Shown in pieces: positions 32,220-42,190 of a DNA stretch of 64,000 bases. Every line of letters starts with the position of its first letter. Within the stretch, counting starts at the first letter, position 1. Origin of the DNA: Chrysaora quinquecirrha (lineage: Eukaryota > Cnidaria > Scyphozoa > Semaeostomeae > Pelagiidae); contig JACTAT010000027.1 in NCBI GenBank assembly GCA_014526335.1, positions 1,493,685 to 1,557,684 on the forward strand, in the 5' to 3' direction. A program made the translations under genes and the position numbers. A model generated the notes under the pieces. It was not told where the DNA came from, made no database searches, and saw only the letters and a list, made by a program, of their open reading frames with translations.

Positions 32220-34089
32220 CAGTGTAATGAAAAGGCAGGCAAATGCATTAATATTTGAAAAACATAATTTCAAGATCCATTCTCAATAGGTGATGCAAAG
32301 TTTGCCTGTATCTGATTGTTAGTAGATAAGTATTTCTTTGATTTTTAATTCAGTGAACTCTGTAGAAATGATTTGTTGATCGTGTGAAGAAACTGAACTT
32401 GTTAAAAGAAGTCAGATGTAACAATAAATGGAAATGACTTCAGCTTACTAGCTTAAGATAGTTTTTTGTCTCTGGCTATAGCGTTAGGCTCACATCACAC
32501 TGCTGTAAGAGGTTGTGCATACCACCCAAAACGGGGAATTGTCAGGGGTTGATACATCCCCAATGCACCCAATGGCGTAGCAACAGGGGTAGGAACAGGG
32601 AGGGGCAAGCAACCCGGACGCCAAGTCATAGGTGCATCAATTTGTAAAATTTTGTAATAAATTGAGAGATGAAAACCAGATTTGGCTAAAAATCGAATGT
32701 GAGGGGCGCAACATTCGTGCCTGCCCCCGGGTGCTGATGATGCTTGCTACTCCAGAAAGCACCCCCTTCAGCTGTCCATCAGGTTGATCCCAGACACTCC
32801 TTTGATGGTGTATGTACAAGCTTCTAATGGGAGAAATCAAGAGATATCTTTGCTTGTTGCTAAAAAACCTAGTTGTCGTCAGAACGCTACTTTGCTCATA
32901 AAATTTCAAATAATTGCTCCTAGATTTTAAAATAAGCACCCCGGAGCACAATCGTCGCGAAAAACAGTAAAACAAAGTACGCAAGTATCGCTTTCATTTA
33001 CTCGCTATGCCTGTACACGCAGTTTTTTTTATAAGCAATCGCTTATAAGCAACCAAGATGTAGAGGGGCTAAAATTTTAAGCAACGTATAGAACCACAGG
33101 AAAAAAACCTAAGCAACATTTTAAATTTATATCACTGCAAGCAATCAGGGATTGATCAACATCGAAGCCGGTACCGTTCATTTGCCGTCAAAACTCGCAT
33201 ATCGACGGATTGTTACTCATTGACTACATTGTGTCAGAAGACATCAATGGTATAGAAATGGTACTTCTGATTTTTTTTTGAAGCATTACTTTGCCGCAAA
33301 CTTGGGTGATTTTAGCGTTATGTTGCATAAAAAGCTATAGCAGAACTCCAAATTTGGCTATTTTTCTAGCCTCTGTACTATTCTTAGGGCAATAAATATA
33401 CAGCTAAAATTAAGCAACTACTAAGCAACTTTTGCTACTAAAAGATGGCCTTAAGAGGTCCAAAAATAAGCAACTTTTTGAACTAGGCCCGAGCAAAGTT
33501 GCTTATAAAAAAAACTTCGTGTATATGCAGATAGCTAGTCGTGGAGAAAAGGAGAACAGTTCTAAAACAGTTTAGATTCGCACAACCGGAGGAATAGCGT
33601 AATTGCTTGGGAACTTAACAACTACTTCGCTCAACTATTAACTGTGACTTGCGTACACGAAGTTACAAAATTAAACTAAAACTTCTTCCCAGCCACATTG
33701 GCATCTTTAGTGTTTTCTTTAGACAACTAAATACGTCACGTTTAACCCTGCTGCTTGATGAGCTAGATCTCTAGGACGTGCTGGACAAACATAAACCTTG
33801 TCGTTGGATTCGAAAAGCGCATATTTGGCTTTATACGGGCAGAAAAGGGAAGGCTGTATCAAATTTCCATCAGGTATAGATTACTTTCAGCGATCTATTT
33901 GATTGACATATTGTTGGCGAAAAGCAAGGTTGTTTAATGTTATCTTTGTGCTTTGCCCTACAAAATGTGTTTATGATTGATCTGTGAAAGTCACCCTTTG
34001 CTTTTCTTCTGAATCTTATTGCAAATCGAAATCTGAAACGACGCTGAACTTTTTTTCAACTCTTAGGAATCGATTTCGAATACATAGAG
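32220..34089. other. Intergenic region between MICOS10 and the astacin-like gene
   Basis: Positions 32571-32753 carry an element (GGCGTAGCAACAGGGGTAGG to GCTTGCTAC) that recurs at 56226-56430 with ends GGTGTAGCTAGGGG / AGCTATGCCAC. Positions 33016-33526 carry a MITE-like element whose ends read CACGCAGTTTTTTTTATAAGC and GCTTATAAAAAAAACTTCGTG. The stretch 33530-34089 shows no exon I can support and may contain the promoter of the astacin-like gene. Confidence 0.55.
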
Positions 34090-37000
34090 ATGAATAACAT
34101 TATAAAAAGCAGCATAATTTTGGTTGTCTTCATAATCGGCTTGGCGTGGGGTTTGTATATTTTTGTTCTATAATTCCCTTTCTTAATCCTGCATATTTTT
34201 AAACCCGTTATTAGAAAACCCCAGACTCTCGGATCGCCAACAATTTTAGAAACTCAATTTCTTCTTCAGAAACTTCTTATTTTTCCAGTATTTTTTGCCA
34301 AATCTTCCTGCATTTAAATATATTTGTTTACATTTTGTGCTTTACAACGTACAGGTGCTCTATCGCTGCTTTTTAAGCACAGAATTACCACGCAAGTGAA
34401 TCTATACGCACTACTGTGGTGGATACGCACTTCTGTGGCGGTATCTTTTGCGTACTGTGGTGGTGTTTTTTGCGTACTGTGGTGGATACGCACTACTGCG
34501 GTGGGTTATTGTGCTTGATGTGGTGGTGTTTTTTGCATTCTGTGGTGGATAAGCACTACTGTGGTGGGCTAATATGCTTCATGTGGTGGATTTTGTGGTT
34601 TTTGCTTGATCTAAAGACTTAAGTTATGATTTAGTAAAACCACAGTATGCAAAAAGCACACCACATCAAGCATAATAGCCCACCACAGTAGTGCGTATCC
34701 ACCACAGTACGCAAAAAACACCACCACAGTACGCAAAATATACCACGACAGTAGTTCGTATCCACCACAGTAGTGCGTATAGATTTGCTAGCGTGATTAC
34801 GTTAAGCTATTGCTCTCAATTGACTTGACCCACCTTTATATATCGATAGCTATCCATGGTTTCAACACCGATGGTTTTATATGTTGCATACTAGTTTTTC
34901 CTGCATATCCAGTGCGTCGTTCAGACTTTGTATCATTACCTTTCATTTGACAGCATTACATTACATCGTACAGGTTCAGACATCGTGGACCCGTCAGGAC
35001 GTCGCCGAGTGGCAAGAAGTGCATTCCAGAAGGAGCAAGAATTCAAAACATGGAATGCATCTCGTATACCTTACATCATATACCCTGAAACTCGTACGTG
35101 CAACTGCCATTCAAATTCGCTGCTTTTGCTGATTTCTTGCGTATTTGCACGAGTACCTTCCCATGTTTTCCATAATTACTGAAAATGATCATGATAACCG
35201 ACTAGGCTGATGATTATAGATAATGATTGATGATTGCTATTAACGATCACGATCGTGATGTCCGATTACAATTACTGATCATTATCATGATTTGATTACC
35301 TGTTATGATTATGATTATCGAATACGATTGGTGATTACAGTGAACAATGATGATAATAATGACTGTTTACGATTACTGATCATGATCATGATTTGAGTAC
35401 TGTTTGAGATTTTTTAAAATGATTGGTGATTATGATTACCGATCACGATCACGAAGGCTGATTACGATTACTGATCGTGATTATGATTTGAGTACTGATT
35501 ATGATTATGTAAAATGATTGGTGATTACGATTGATGATCACGATCACGGTGACCCATTACGATTACTGGTCATAATGGCCATTCATATTGATTGATGATT
35601 GTGATTAATGATCACAATCATGATGACTGATTACGATTGCTGATCATGATCATAGTTTGAGTACTGACTATTTCATAGTGATCGGTGATTATGATAAACT
35701 TTTGTTTATGATTAATCAATCTATAAGATAATTAGCTAATGTTGCCTTCATTTTAGCTAACTTTGCAGTTCGCAAAATTCAAATATCATTAGAAATGCTG
35801 ATGAAAAGAACTTGTTTGGTTTTTACAAAACTTTACGATGAAAAGCAATTCATTGGATTTGGGTACCAAGAAAGGTATTTTTAGCCAATACACTTATTTG
35901 ATTCATAAGAAGAAGAAATTGTTTAAAATTCGCATGATACAAGTTTATACGCTATCAATGGATCTTGCCGACGAATTGGCGAATATGATGTTGGCATCCG
36001 TCTAGACTTAAGGTCTAGCTAAACTAGGAGACATGACTCTCGATGCCCCCAGTTTAGCCACCTAGGAAATTTTGTAGCGCGCGACAAAATTTGCAGCGAG
36101 AGACACGCAAATGTTTTCTGGGAGACAACAGAAACATTTTGTGTCTCCGCGATTCGGGGGACATGTTGCTCGCTTGTCGCTGGCATGTTTAGCCATCCTG
36201 AGAGACAAGCCGAATACGCAATGTCGTACGCGACATGTCTCCTAGTTTAGCCCCAACTTTACCCTAAGTCTACTTTCCTTATCCGAATACAAAGTCATAC
36301 CAGAAAAATGATGGCGCTGCGGAGGAGACAGTGAGAAAAGTGAACTGAGATTTATATGGATCAAATCTCAGTTCACTTTTCTCATTGTCTCCTCCGCAGC
36401 GCTCTCACATTTCGGGTATGAATTTGTGTTCGGATAAAGAAAGATTTAGACTTACGGTAAGTCTATCATTCATCTGTCTCAGGAGACAATAGAGTTCCAG
36501 TTCGCGATGCTACTGCTAATGCTAATGATAACACCGTAAAAGGAAGATGCAGTGAATATCGCATAGAACATAGAATGAAGATGCTTATAAATGCTAATAA
36601 ATACTAAATCTATTACAGCGGTGCTTGCTTCGTATCAAGAATAGGCATGGATGTATATGGCGCTACAAACATAACATTATCTTCGAGATGTCTCGCAGTG
36701 GATTCCATTCTACATTACGTATTCCATGCTTTGGGATTTCATCACGAACAGAACAGACCCGATGCTGGCAAAAACCTCAAAGTAAACGCGGACTCCATGA
36801 GAAAAGTGAGTTGTATTATGTGTTACCCTCACTCATGCTAACGTAAGCGAGTTTTACATTTGAAATGGCGACCAGACATGTTAAAAAAATTTTCCCCGCG
36901 ACCGCAGCTGTAAAAACCAAAAATCGCACGTGTTGTCAGCGATAGATTTGCCAACAACATTTTCTTCGGCCTTACAGGAAACATGCACGGTCGCAGACCA

Positions 37001-40000
37001 TTGATTTAGTTGGACTTTTTGCGACATGTTTTGGCTTGTCGCTAATAATGTCTTAGGGTGTAGCCTGTTTCTTTGCATGGGCGACAGAAAACATTGCACT
37101 AATTGTAATTGTAATTGTAATTGTAATTTTAATTTTAATTTTAATTTTAATTGTAATTGTAATTTTAATTTTAATTTTAATTTTAATTTTAATTTTAATT
37201 TTAATTTTAATTGTAATTGTAATTGTAATTGTAATTTTGATTGTAATTGTAATTGTAATTGTAATTTTGATTGTAATTGTAATTGTAATTGTAATTGTAA
37301 TTGTAATTGTAATTGTAATTGTAATTTTAATTGTAATTGTAAATTGTAATTGTAATTTTAATTGTAATTGTAATTGTAATTTTAATTGTAATTGTATATT
37401 ATTTAATGTTAGTTTTTACGATAGTGAAGAAACACTCACAATAACATGAAGCAACGCCAGAGATTGCATCAAAGAATCATTAATTACAAAAAGCCTATGC
37501 AAATTTTTTTTTTTTTATAAGGAACCTTAACTCAGAGTTGAGGCTGGAGTTCCTTAATTTTTCAACAAAATGAGGCTGAAGTTCCTTATGCTGTTCCATT
37601 TCGTGAGATATGTTTGAATACTAATTTTTACAGCAAATTCATATAAACTTGCTTCATTTTCTAACTTTAAATATAAATGGAGTCTTTTTTGGAAGAACGA
37701 TGGGAAATAAATTCTCATTCTGCTATTTTTTGAACAAATCGTCTTGTTCTTGAAAAAAATTAATTCTTAGTTTTCCATCCGAGCCTCGGCAGTTCCTTAA
37801 AGTTCCTTAATATTTTGGGAATTTTCAGCCTCGAATTCCTTATAAAGGTGTTCTTTATAAAAAAAAAAACGCGTATAGCCACATCAGGATTACTTAGAAC
37901 AGAGCATTTTCCCGAGTGTCGCGTCGCCAGATCAGATTAAAAATCACAAGTTTCGCCGCGGCTTAGTTGAACTTATAACTTTTCGTTATAGTGATATGGA
38001 AAGGAGCCATTATCCGCTTACTGCCTTATCCACATGGATATAAAGAAACTGAAACTCCTGATTTGATTCCAAATATGATTGGACCATTTGATTACAAGAG
38101 TATAATGCTGAGAGATGACGTTGCAAGAGCGAGAAAACACGCAAGAACCCCCGTGCTGATTAATGTTCAGAACACAGATATGCGAGTCGGGGGGTTTGAT
38201 GGGCCAACCAAGATCGATTACATCAAGATAAATTTGTTCTTCAAGTGCAGAGGTATGGTTTATTTTCATGAATAAATTTAGCAAATGATTAGCTCGAACC
38301 TTTGACTTGAACATTTTGGGACATTTGACGTTACGAGCGAGCATTACTAAGCCTATAATAACTGCTTCCGAGGGCAATACCAGAAAATATTTATCCCAAG
38401 GTGGCAGTACAAAACCGAGCTTGCGAGCTTTTGTATAGGGAGAAGAGTTAATATCTTCAGTATTGCCCGGATGAAACAGTGTTTATACGGTTTATTACCC
38501 TATGTAAGGGCATGGTCAAGATCCCTCGGTTTTACTGTTTGGTGCTGCGTCCTTAACCTAAAAATTTCAAACGTTTGACGTACTAGAAGCCATCAGTACA
38601 AAACCGAGTTTTGAAGCAAAAGGAGGAAGCAAAATCCTTTCGTGTAGATGAAATGGTGTATTTAACGCCAGTCACTATAGGATCTCAGAAGTAGATGAAC
38701 TAACGAGACTGACGCTTCCTTTGCTGGAGCTCTATCCCCGAGCATTGGGCTCCTCGCGCAATGAGCTATACCGTAAGTTCTCGTTTAAGGCCCCACCTTC
38801 GAATAAGCCCCCCCCCTCTCGATCGAATAAGCCCCAACTCAAAATATTCCTTTTGAAATAAGTCATCGCGGGCTAATTCGAGAGCTTATACCAGTTTGAT
38901 TATACCACGACGTCACAGCAAGTTCATTCTTTGCTTTGCTCCTATGAAACAGGTTATCCCGACCTTAAAGATGCAAGGATACTTGTCACTGCTTGAAGGA
39001 GACAACCCAACTTGTTTGGCTTGATCAAATCATGATAGTGATCCAATAAAAAGGTCGCAAATGCTACTTTTTTTTAATGCGTATGATTAATTCTTGAAGG
39101 TACCACAGTCAAAAGAGGCACCAAACCAGGACAGTGGGGGTCGTGGGGAGATTGGACTCCTAAATATTGTCCAGTGAGATGTGGAATTGGCTTCCAACAA
39201 AGATTTCGATGGTGTAATAATGACAACGGGACGCACTGCCAGGGCATTTCGACTCAGTCGCGTCAATGTGATGATTGTGCAGGTAACGGCGTCCTTCGCT
39301 TCAGTATAAGTAGCTACATTCTATAGCCCTGTTCAGGCTACCAAAAGTAGCCTAGACACAGCTTACTTTCACGCTAACCTGGGCCTGACCCAGTCTAGTG
39401 AGAAGGCATGGGACTTGGGCCCGGGCTTTGCTTTCTCTACCCGGGCCGAGCCCACCTCAGAGCAACCATCAAGTTATCCCGGCCGAGCCAAAGCTGTACG
39501 CGTTCACACTAGCCCGGGCAAGGCCCAGGTTTTCGTCACGGCTTATGCTTCCCGACGGCCTCTCTTTCTTTAAGCCCTGTTCATGCTATAAAAAATAGCC
39601 TAGGCTCGGCCCAGTTTTATGAGAATCTGAGCCTAGACAAGTCTAGTTTGGACGCATAACATCTAGGATAACGTGGCCGTAGTTTCGAGATGGACTCGGT
39701 CCAGGTTGAGGAAATATAGGCCGAGCCGATTTTAAAACTCCTGCTACTCTTAATTTTCCATTTCTTCTGAAGTTGCTTTAGAGATTTTTCGCTAAAATTC
39801 GTTTCTTCAGATCTGTCTTTTATGAATTCCTGTACTGAAACCTACATAGTGCAAGGAATACTAATTCTGGGTCACTATTCTTTCAGGAGAAAATTGCAGA
39901 AATCTTGGTGGCGATAGATTCTGTAAAGCATTTGCTAATTGTAATCGGGAATACCATGTCATGTATTGCAGGAAATTTTGCAAATTTTGTGGTAAGAAAG

Positions 40001-40979
40001 GATCGATTGTACAGAAAATATATTGCATTCAAGATTGCACGCATCTTTGATTGACAGTCAGATCTTAAACTTAAATGTTGCATGCAACTTTAGAAATGTT
40101 GTATGCAATATCCCTTATGTTGCATGCAATATTTCTAAAATTGCAGGAAACGTCTCTAAAGTTGAATGCAGTACAACCTATGCTACATGCAATGTTTTAA
40201 GGTTGATTACAACATAGCAGCTACAACAAAGCATGTGTTATTTTCAAAGCAATTTTAGTTAAACTTTATGGAAGTGCACTTTACAACTGCACTGGTTAAA
40301 GTTATGTTGAATGCAAAATATCGGTGCTTTGCGTAAAAGGACCTTAAACTGGAGAAGAATTCATTTTTAAAAGCAATAGTTTGACGATAGCGAATCTATA
40401 ATCACTACTGTGGTGGTACTTTTTGCATACTGTGGAGGTAGTTTCTGCGTACTGCGGTGGATAATCACTACTGTGGTGCGATATGATGATTGGTGTGGTG
40501 GATTACTATGCTTGCTGTGGTGGTAGTCTTTGCGTACTGTGGTGGATAATCACTACTTGAGGTGGGTTACAATGCTTGTTTTGGTGGGATAATAAGCTTG
40601 CGGTGGTGGTAGTTTTGGCGTACTGTAGTGGATAATCACTACTGTGGTGAGTTATTATGCTTGCTGTGTGGTAGATTTTGCGTACTGTGGTGGATAATCA
40701 CTACTGTAATTAGTTATTATGCTTGATGTGGTGATTTACTGTGCAGTTACAGATACAGTTTCATTCAGTACTCTTGTGCTATATGCAATGTCCTAGCAAT
40801 GTATTACTACTAACTTCGCCTTTGTATTTTTCAGGTCAAAAACAAAGAATAAGAAATCAGACTATTATTGCTTCAGGTTTGCAAGACCACACTGTAAAGA
40901 GAAATGGGCGCAAAATGACTGTCCAATAACATGTCCGAAAATGCAGAAAACCCAAGTGACAAGGATAACGCAAGACTGA
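34090..40979 (+). CDS. Astacin-like secreted protein with TSP1 and ShKT modules, catalytic Glu lost
   Basis: Exons: 34090-34150, 34974-35093, 35757-35874, 36619-36805, 37992-38252, 39100-39282, 39887-39991, 40835-40979. Exon 1 encodes a signal peptide (MNNIIKSSIILVVFIIGLAW). A very short prosegment with a basic site (SGRRRVARSA) leads into the astacin (M12A) domain: WNASRIPYIIY, TCLVFTKL, GACFVSRIG. The zinc motif HExxHxxGFxHExxRxD reads HYVFHALGFHHEQNRPD: all three His are kept, but the general-base Glu is Tyr. The Met-turn SxMHY reads SIMLRD, losing the Tyr ligand. A TSP1 repeat (QWGSWGDWTPKYCPVRCGIG) and a six-Cys ShKT module (CRNLGGDRFC...YCRKFCKFC) follow. Two joins are uncertain: exon 4 ends phase 0 while exon 5 needs phase 1, and the last exon is read in the Cys-rich frame (DYYCFRFARPHC...NDCPITC), although the join from exon 7 gives the other frame. 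It is probably an extracellular pseudo-protease. Confidence 0.75.
34391..34794. repeat. Foldback element, CACTACTGTGGTGG family, copy 2
   Basis: The left end CGCAAGTGAATCTATACGCA and right end TGCGTATAGATTTGCTAGCG are inverted copies. The arms are made of TACTGTGGTGG units with GATACGCAC or TTTTTTGCG linkers. The linkers differ from copy 1 (ACGCAC in place of ATCAC), so the copies are not recent duplicates. It lies in intron 1 of the astacin-like gene. Confidence 0.8.
35190..35710. repeat. (GATTATGATTACGATCA)n degenerate array
   Basis: About 500 bp of loosely repeated GATGATTACGAT, CGATCACGATC and TGATTATGATT words in intron 2 of the astacin-like gene. It ends about 50 bp before the exon 3 acceptor. 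Confidence 0.85.
36006..36250. mobile_element. MITE with CTAAACTAGGAGACATG ends, copy 1
   Basis: GCTAAACTAGGAGACATG at the left is mirrored by ACATGTCTCCTAGTTTAGC at the right. Inside, GCGCGACAAAATTTGC and CAGCGAGAGAC are typical. A second copy is at 52488-52720. Confidence 0.8.
36262..36458. repeat. Near-perfect long hairpin
   Basis: Arms of about 95 bp mirror each other: AAGTCTACTTTCCTTATCCG against CGGATAAAGAAAGATTTAGAC, and CGCTGCGGAGGAGACAGTGA against TCATTGTCTCCTCCGCAGCG. The centre is TTTATATGGATCAAA. It directly follows the MITE at 36006-36250 and precedes exon 4 of the astacin-like gene. Confidence 0.85.
37093..37398. repeat. (AATTGT/AATTTT)n hexanucleotide array
   Basis: About 50 uninterrupted hexamer units alternating TAATTG and TAATTT, in intron 4 of the astacin-like gene. 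Open frames across it (FNCN, IVIV) are artefacts of the repeat. Confidence 0.97.
37500..37980. mobile_element. MITE with TTATAAGGAA ends plus adjoining repeat
   Basis: TTTTTTTTATAAGGAACCTT at the left and AATTCCTTATAAAGGTG / TTATAAAAAAAAAAACGCG at the right are inverted. It belongs with 33016-33526 and 55395-55795. The next ~110 bp (ATCAGGATTACTTAGAACAG, GTGTCGCGTCGCCAGA) recur at 56915-57015. The exon 5 acceptor is only 12 bp further. Confidence 0.65.
38640..38890 (-). mobile_element. Degenerate SINE family B copy followed by AATAAGCCC repeat
   Basis: GATGAAATGGTGTATTTAAC, GCCAGTCACTATAGGATC and GAACTAACGAGAC match family B with many changes. From 38780 the text becomes CCCACCTTCGAATAAGCCCC, the repeat seen at 11165-11550. 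Confidence 0.5.
39315..39670. repeat. CCCTGTTCAGGCTA repeat element
   Basis: AGCCCTGTTCAGGCTACCAA and, about 240 bp later, AAGCCCTGTTCATGCTATAA form direct repeats. CCCGGGC/GGCCGAGCC words recur between them in both orientations. A related GTCCACACTAT element is at 54600-54800. It lies in the intron between the TSP1 and ShKT exons. Confidence 0.55.
40030..40330. repeat. TTGCATGCAA-rich repeat
   Basis: The self-complementary word TTGCATGCAA and its variants recur at short intervals here and again at 41760-42000 (TGTTGCATGCAATATTTGATG). It looks like a degraded tandem or foldback element. Confidence 0.5.
40386..40740. repeat. CACTACTGTGGTGG family, copy 3, single arm
   Basis: Starts ATAGCGAATCTATAATCAC like copy 1 and carries about ten TACTGTGGTGG-type units (GGATAATCACTACTGTGGTG), all in one orientation. 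The inverted arm is missing, so it is a truncated or half element. It precedes the last exon of the astacin-like gene by about 95 bp. Confidence 0.75.
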
Positions 40980-42190
40980 AGTCTAATCGGATATAAAATT
41001 CAATGCATCTATAACTAATAATGGACTGAATTTTGGTCACCTTATATTTTTAGCCGACGCCTTCTCTTTTCGATAAGCTTCAAGATCCCGTCCGTTTACA
41101 CGAGGCAAATTGGAATTGGTTTGAAAAAGCCGTTCATTTACTAGGTAAGGTTGGATCGGTGGATCGGTCCTGGTCCTATATGATCAGTCGCCCCATTCTC
41201 AAATGAGCGCGTTTCGCTCTTATTGGAGCTCATCAGTGACATGTGTGAGAATCGAACCGGGGTTTATTGCGTGAGAAAAAGCCGATCACCAGAGCTGGGC
41301 ATTTAACGTGAGTTTTAGATTTACAAGGGATCTCCTAGATCCGTATCATTTCTGGCTCGTTCTGAAAAAGTTCTGGATCTGCTGAGAAGTAACGCCAGCT
41401 CGACTTTAGAGCCATCTTTAGACGTCTTGGAGCGGATCGAAACTGGCGGCTTGGCTATTAAGCGGAAAACTAATTCCCCCAACCATCTGCCGCTAAAAGA
41501 GGTAATTGCGCAGGCGAAACAGGGCGATGCAACAGAAGCCTAACCTTTCTGCTTGAGAGTGTGCTCATGAACAGGATATACCTATACCAATGCCAATAAA
41601 TCATGGCTGCCGAGAATCTCAGGCTGACCGAACAAGCCAGATCTTGTTCAGAAGACAGCAACATGAAATACACTTCGAAGTCTATTGAAAAGAGAAGGCG
41701 CCTTCTAGGTTGACGCTATTTTTACATTACCTTGACATTAGTCTAACGTTGCAGCTTATTGTTTAGATGATCTTTTTATGTCCACAGTTCTCACGACTGT
41801 TACATTCAATAGTTTCATGCTTCAACACAACATTAAATTTCAATAGTTCTGTGTTGTATGCGATATTTTACTTGTTGTTACAATGTGCATACAACTCATA
41901 TTACAAGTCTTGTACTTTAACGAATACTTTGATTAGATGCATCTCCATACAACTTAACATGCAACAGCTTTATGTTGCATGCAATATTTGATGTAATCTT
42001 TTTCTGTTCTCAGATGTTCCCACACCGCAGACGTTTTCATCCATACCATATCATTATCAGAATGGTTTTGCATGGCTCGAAGTTTGGTGAATTTTAGGAA
42101 TCAGTCTGTTTTGGTAGGCTCCAATCGGGAAGGCTCCAATCTCATTTCACCACCCACCGTCAAGTTTTATCATCGTAGCATCAACATTTC
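40980..42190. other. Convergent intergenic region between astacin-like gene and SMG8
   Basis: No protein-coding exon is recognised. It contains a segment with CGTTTACACGAGGCAAATTG, a stretch near 41300-41540 rich in GGATCT/AGATCC words, and a TTGCATGCAATATT repeat at 41760-42000. No clear polyadenylation signal was found for either flanking gene. Confidence 0.45.

Noticed and set aside
34416..34622. Cys/Trp-rich plus-strand frame (VDTHFCGGIFCVLWW...)
   Set aside because: Translation of the CACTACTGTGGTGG foldback element; the same pattern appears at 1056-1262 on the minus strand.
37026..37449. Plus-strand frames rich in NCNFNF or IVIVIV
   Set aside because: Artefacts of the (AATTGT)n microsatellite.
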